This document shows, one piece after another, positions 6,296-6,851 of a stretch of 6,851 nucleotides of DNA. Location of the stretch: the NCBI GenBank assembly GCA_023254985.1, contig JALRJT010000029.1, positions 1 to 6,851 of the forward strand, written 5' to 3'. This DNA is from Ilumatobacteraceae bacterium. GTDB taxonomy: Bacteria > Actinomycetota > Acidimicrobiia > Acidimicrobiales > Ilumatobacteraceae. The number at the start of each line of letters is the position of its first letter. Within the stretch, counting starts at the first letter, position 1. The notes beneath the pieces are model-generated. The model searched no databases and was not told the origin of the DNA. It worked only from the letters and a program-made list of their open reading frames with translations. The position numbers and the translations under genes were made by a program.

Positions 6296-6298
6296 CGT
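6293..6298 (+). promoter_or_regulatory. Putative -10 box (TAGCGT) overlapping the preceding stop, for the MaoC gene
   Basis: TAGCGT begins with the TAG stop of the membrane protein gene and lies 8 nt before the ATG at 6307. The spacer contains GAGGTGA, a good Shine-Dalgarno match though close to the ATG. The MaoC gene could therefore be translated from an operon transcript, a short-leader transcript, or both. Confidence 0.35.
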
Positions 6299-6306
6299 GA
6301 GGTGAC

Positions 6307-6822
6307 ATGACCACACACGAACGACCATTCGGCCGCTGCCTCGAGGATTTCGTCGTCGGCGACGTCTATCGTCACTGGCCGGGCAAGACGATCACGGAAG
6401 CAGACGACCATCTGTTCTGCATGATCACGATGAACCACCACCCGCTGCACACCAACGATTGGTTCGCTTCGCAGAGCGTTCAGGGTCGCAATGTTGTCGT
6501 CGGCAATCTCGTCTACTCACTGGTCCTGGGCATGAGCGTGCCGGACGTGAGTGGCGCAGCAATCGCGAACCTCGAGGTGGAAACACTGCAGCACAAGTTC
6601 CCCACGTTTCACGGCGACACCATCCATGCCGAGACGCGAGTCCTCGACGTGCAGGAGTCGAAGTCGAAGAACGATCGCGGTGTCGTCACCGTCGAGACGA
6701 AGGGGTTCAACCAAGACGGCAAGGAAGTCTGTTACTTCCGCCGACGCGTGATGGTCTGGAAGCGGTCCGCGCTGCCCGAGCGCAAGCGCCCGTACGACGG
6801 TCAAGACGTCTGGGGTCAATAG
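6307..6822 (+). CDS. Single-hotdog MaoC-family dehydratase, probable mesaconyl-CoA hydratase
   Basis: This 171-residue hotdog-fold protein is predicted to hydrate mesaconyl-CoA to beta-methylmalyl-CoA. It starts with the family pattern GRCLEDFVVGDVYRHWPGKTITEADD (residues 9-34). The active-site segment is FCMITMNHHPLHTN (37-50). The usual hydratase 2 motif has an Asp and a His (G-D-x-N-P-x-H). Here His48 is kept, but the aspartate position is Asn43. The rest reads VVVGNLVYSLVLGMSVPDVSG (63-83) and PTFHGDTIHAET (99-110), with VETKGFNQDG (129-138) near the end. From memory, single-domain MaoC proteins encoded beside the lyase in Streptomyces ethylmalonyl-CoA loci share the KHWPGKT and TMNHHPLH-type segments. 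The Rhodobacter mesaconyl-CoA hydratase is about twice as long with two hotdog halves. The gene follows the membrane protein by 11 bp and has its own possible -10 box. The family call is firm; the substrate is inferred from the nearby dehydrogenase and lyase. A crotonase-like role on another enoyl-CoA is the alternative. Confidence 0.87.
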   Translation: MTTHERPFGRCLEDFVVGDVYRHWPGKTITEADDHLFCMITMNHHPLHTNDWFASQSVQGRNVVVGNLVYSLVLGMSVPDVSGAAIANLEVETLQHKFPTFHGDTIHAETRVLDVQESKSKNDRGVVTVETKGFNQDGKEVCYFRRRVMVWKRSALPERKRPYDGQDVWGQ

Positions 6823-6851
6823 CAGGACTCGTAGACCCCCTGCTCGCGTGG

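Noticed and set aside
6821..6844. AGCAGG...CCTGCT inverted repeat after the MaoC gene as a terminator
   Set aside because: The stem is only 6 bp with a 12-nt loop and no T-run follows within the window. Too weak to call.
1..6851. Horizontal transfer, mobile element, CRISPR, toxin-antitoxin or defence system
   Set aside because: I saw no terminal repeats, transposase or integrase frames, direct-repeat arrays or tRNA. All seven genes look alike in codon style and belong to metabolic or membrane families.

Overview
This window reads as ordinary, densely packed chromosomal DNA of a moderately to highly GC-rich actinobacterium. An acidimicrobial (Ilumatobacter-like) lineage is my best guess, from the style of the proteins and the many gene starts preceded by a TANNNT box instead of a Shine-Dalgarno site. 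There are seven protein-coding genes and almost no spare DNA. I see no mobile element, CRISPR array, tRNA or rRNA.

Layout: a leftward pair occupies 1-1683. It consists of a thioredoxin-fold protein without a CxxC motif (1195-1683) followed by a class I [4Fe-4S] fumarase (1-1172), which is cut by the window edge. A 95-bp divergent intergenic region with a perfect 14-bp palindrome separates this pair from a rightward pair: a malyl-CoA/beta-methylmalyl-CoA lyase-family enzyme (1779-2720) and a HAD-family hydrolase (2728-3441). The HAD gene meets a leftward long acyl-CoA dehydrogenase of the methylsuccinyl-CoA dehydrogenase type (3438-5057) tail to tail, and the two share a CTAG that provides both stop codons. 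A 71-bp divergent gap follows, then a rightward pair: a YbhN/LPG_synthase_TM-type membrane protein (5129-6295) and a single-hotdog MaoC-family hydratase (6307-6822). The last 29 bases hold no assignable gene.

How the genes work together: the dehydrogenase, the MaoC hydratase and the CoA-ester lyase match three consecutive steps of the lower half of the ethylmalonyl-CoA pathway. These are methylsuccinyl-CoA to mesaconyl-CoA, then to beta-methylmalyl-CoA, then to glyoxylate plus propionyl-CoA. Propionyl-CoA enters the TCA cycle as succinyl-CoA, and fumarase acts just downstream, so the whole window is coherent as acetyl-CoA/C2 assimilation. The diagnostic upper-half genes (crotonyl-CoA carboxylase/reductase, ethylmalonyl-CoA mutase) are not in the window, so the pathway assignment is an inference from three enzyme families.

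The most interesting secondary signals are the repeated TANNNT boxes 6-8 nt before five start codons (likely leaderless or near-leaderless transcripts), the palindrome in the divergent promoter region, the redox-dead thioredoxin-like protein paired with an Fe-S fumarase, and the HAD protein that lacks the usual second motif I aspartate. I did not find a clearly new biological system.
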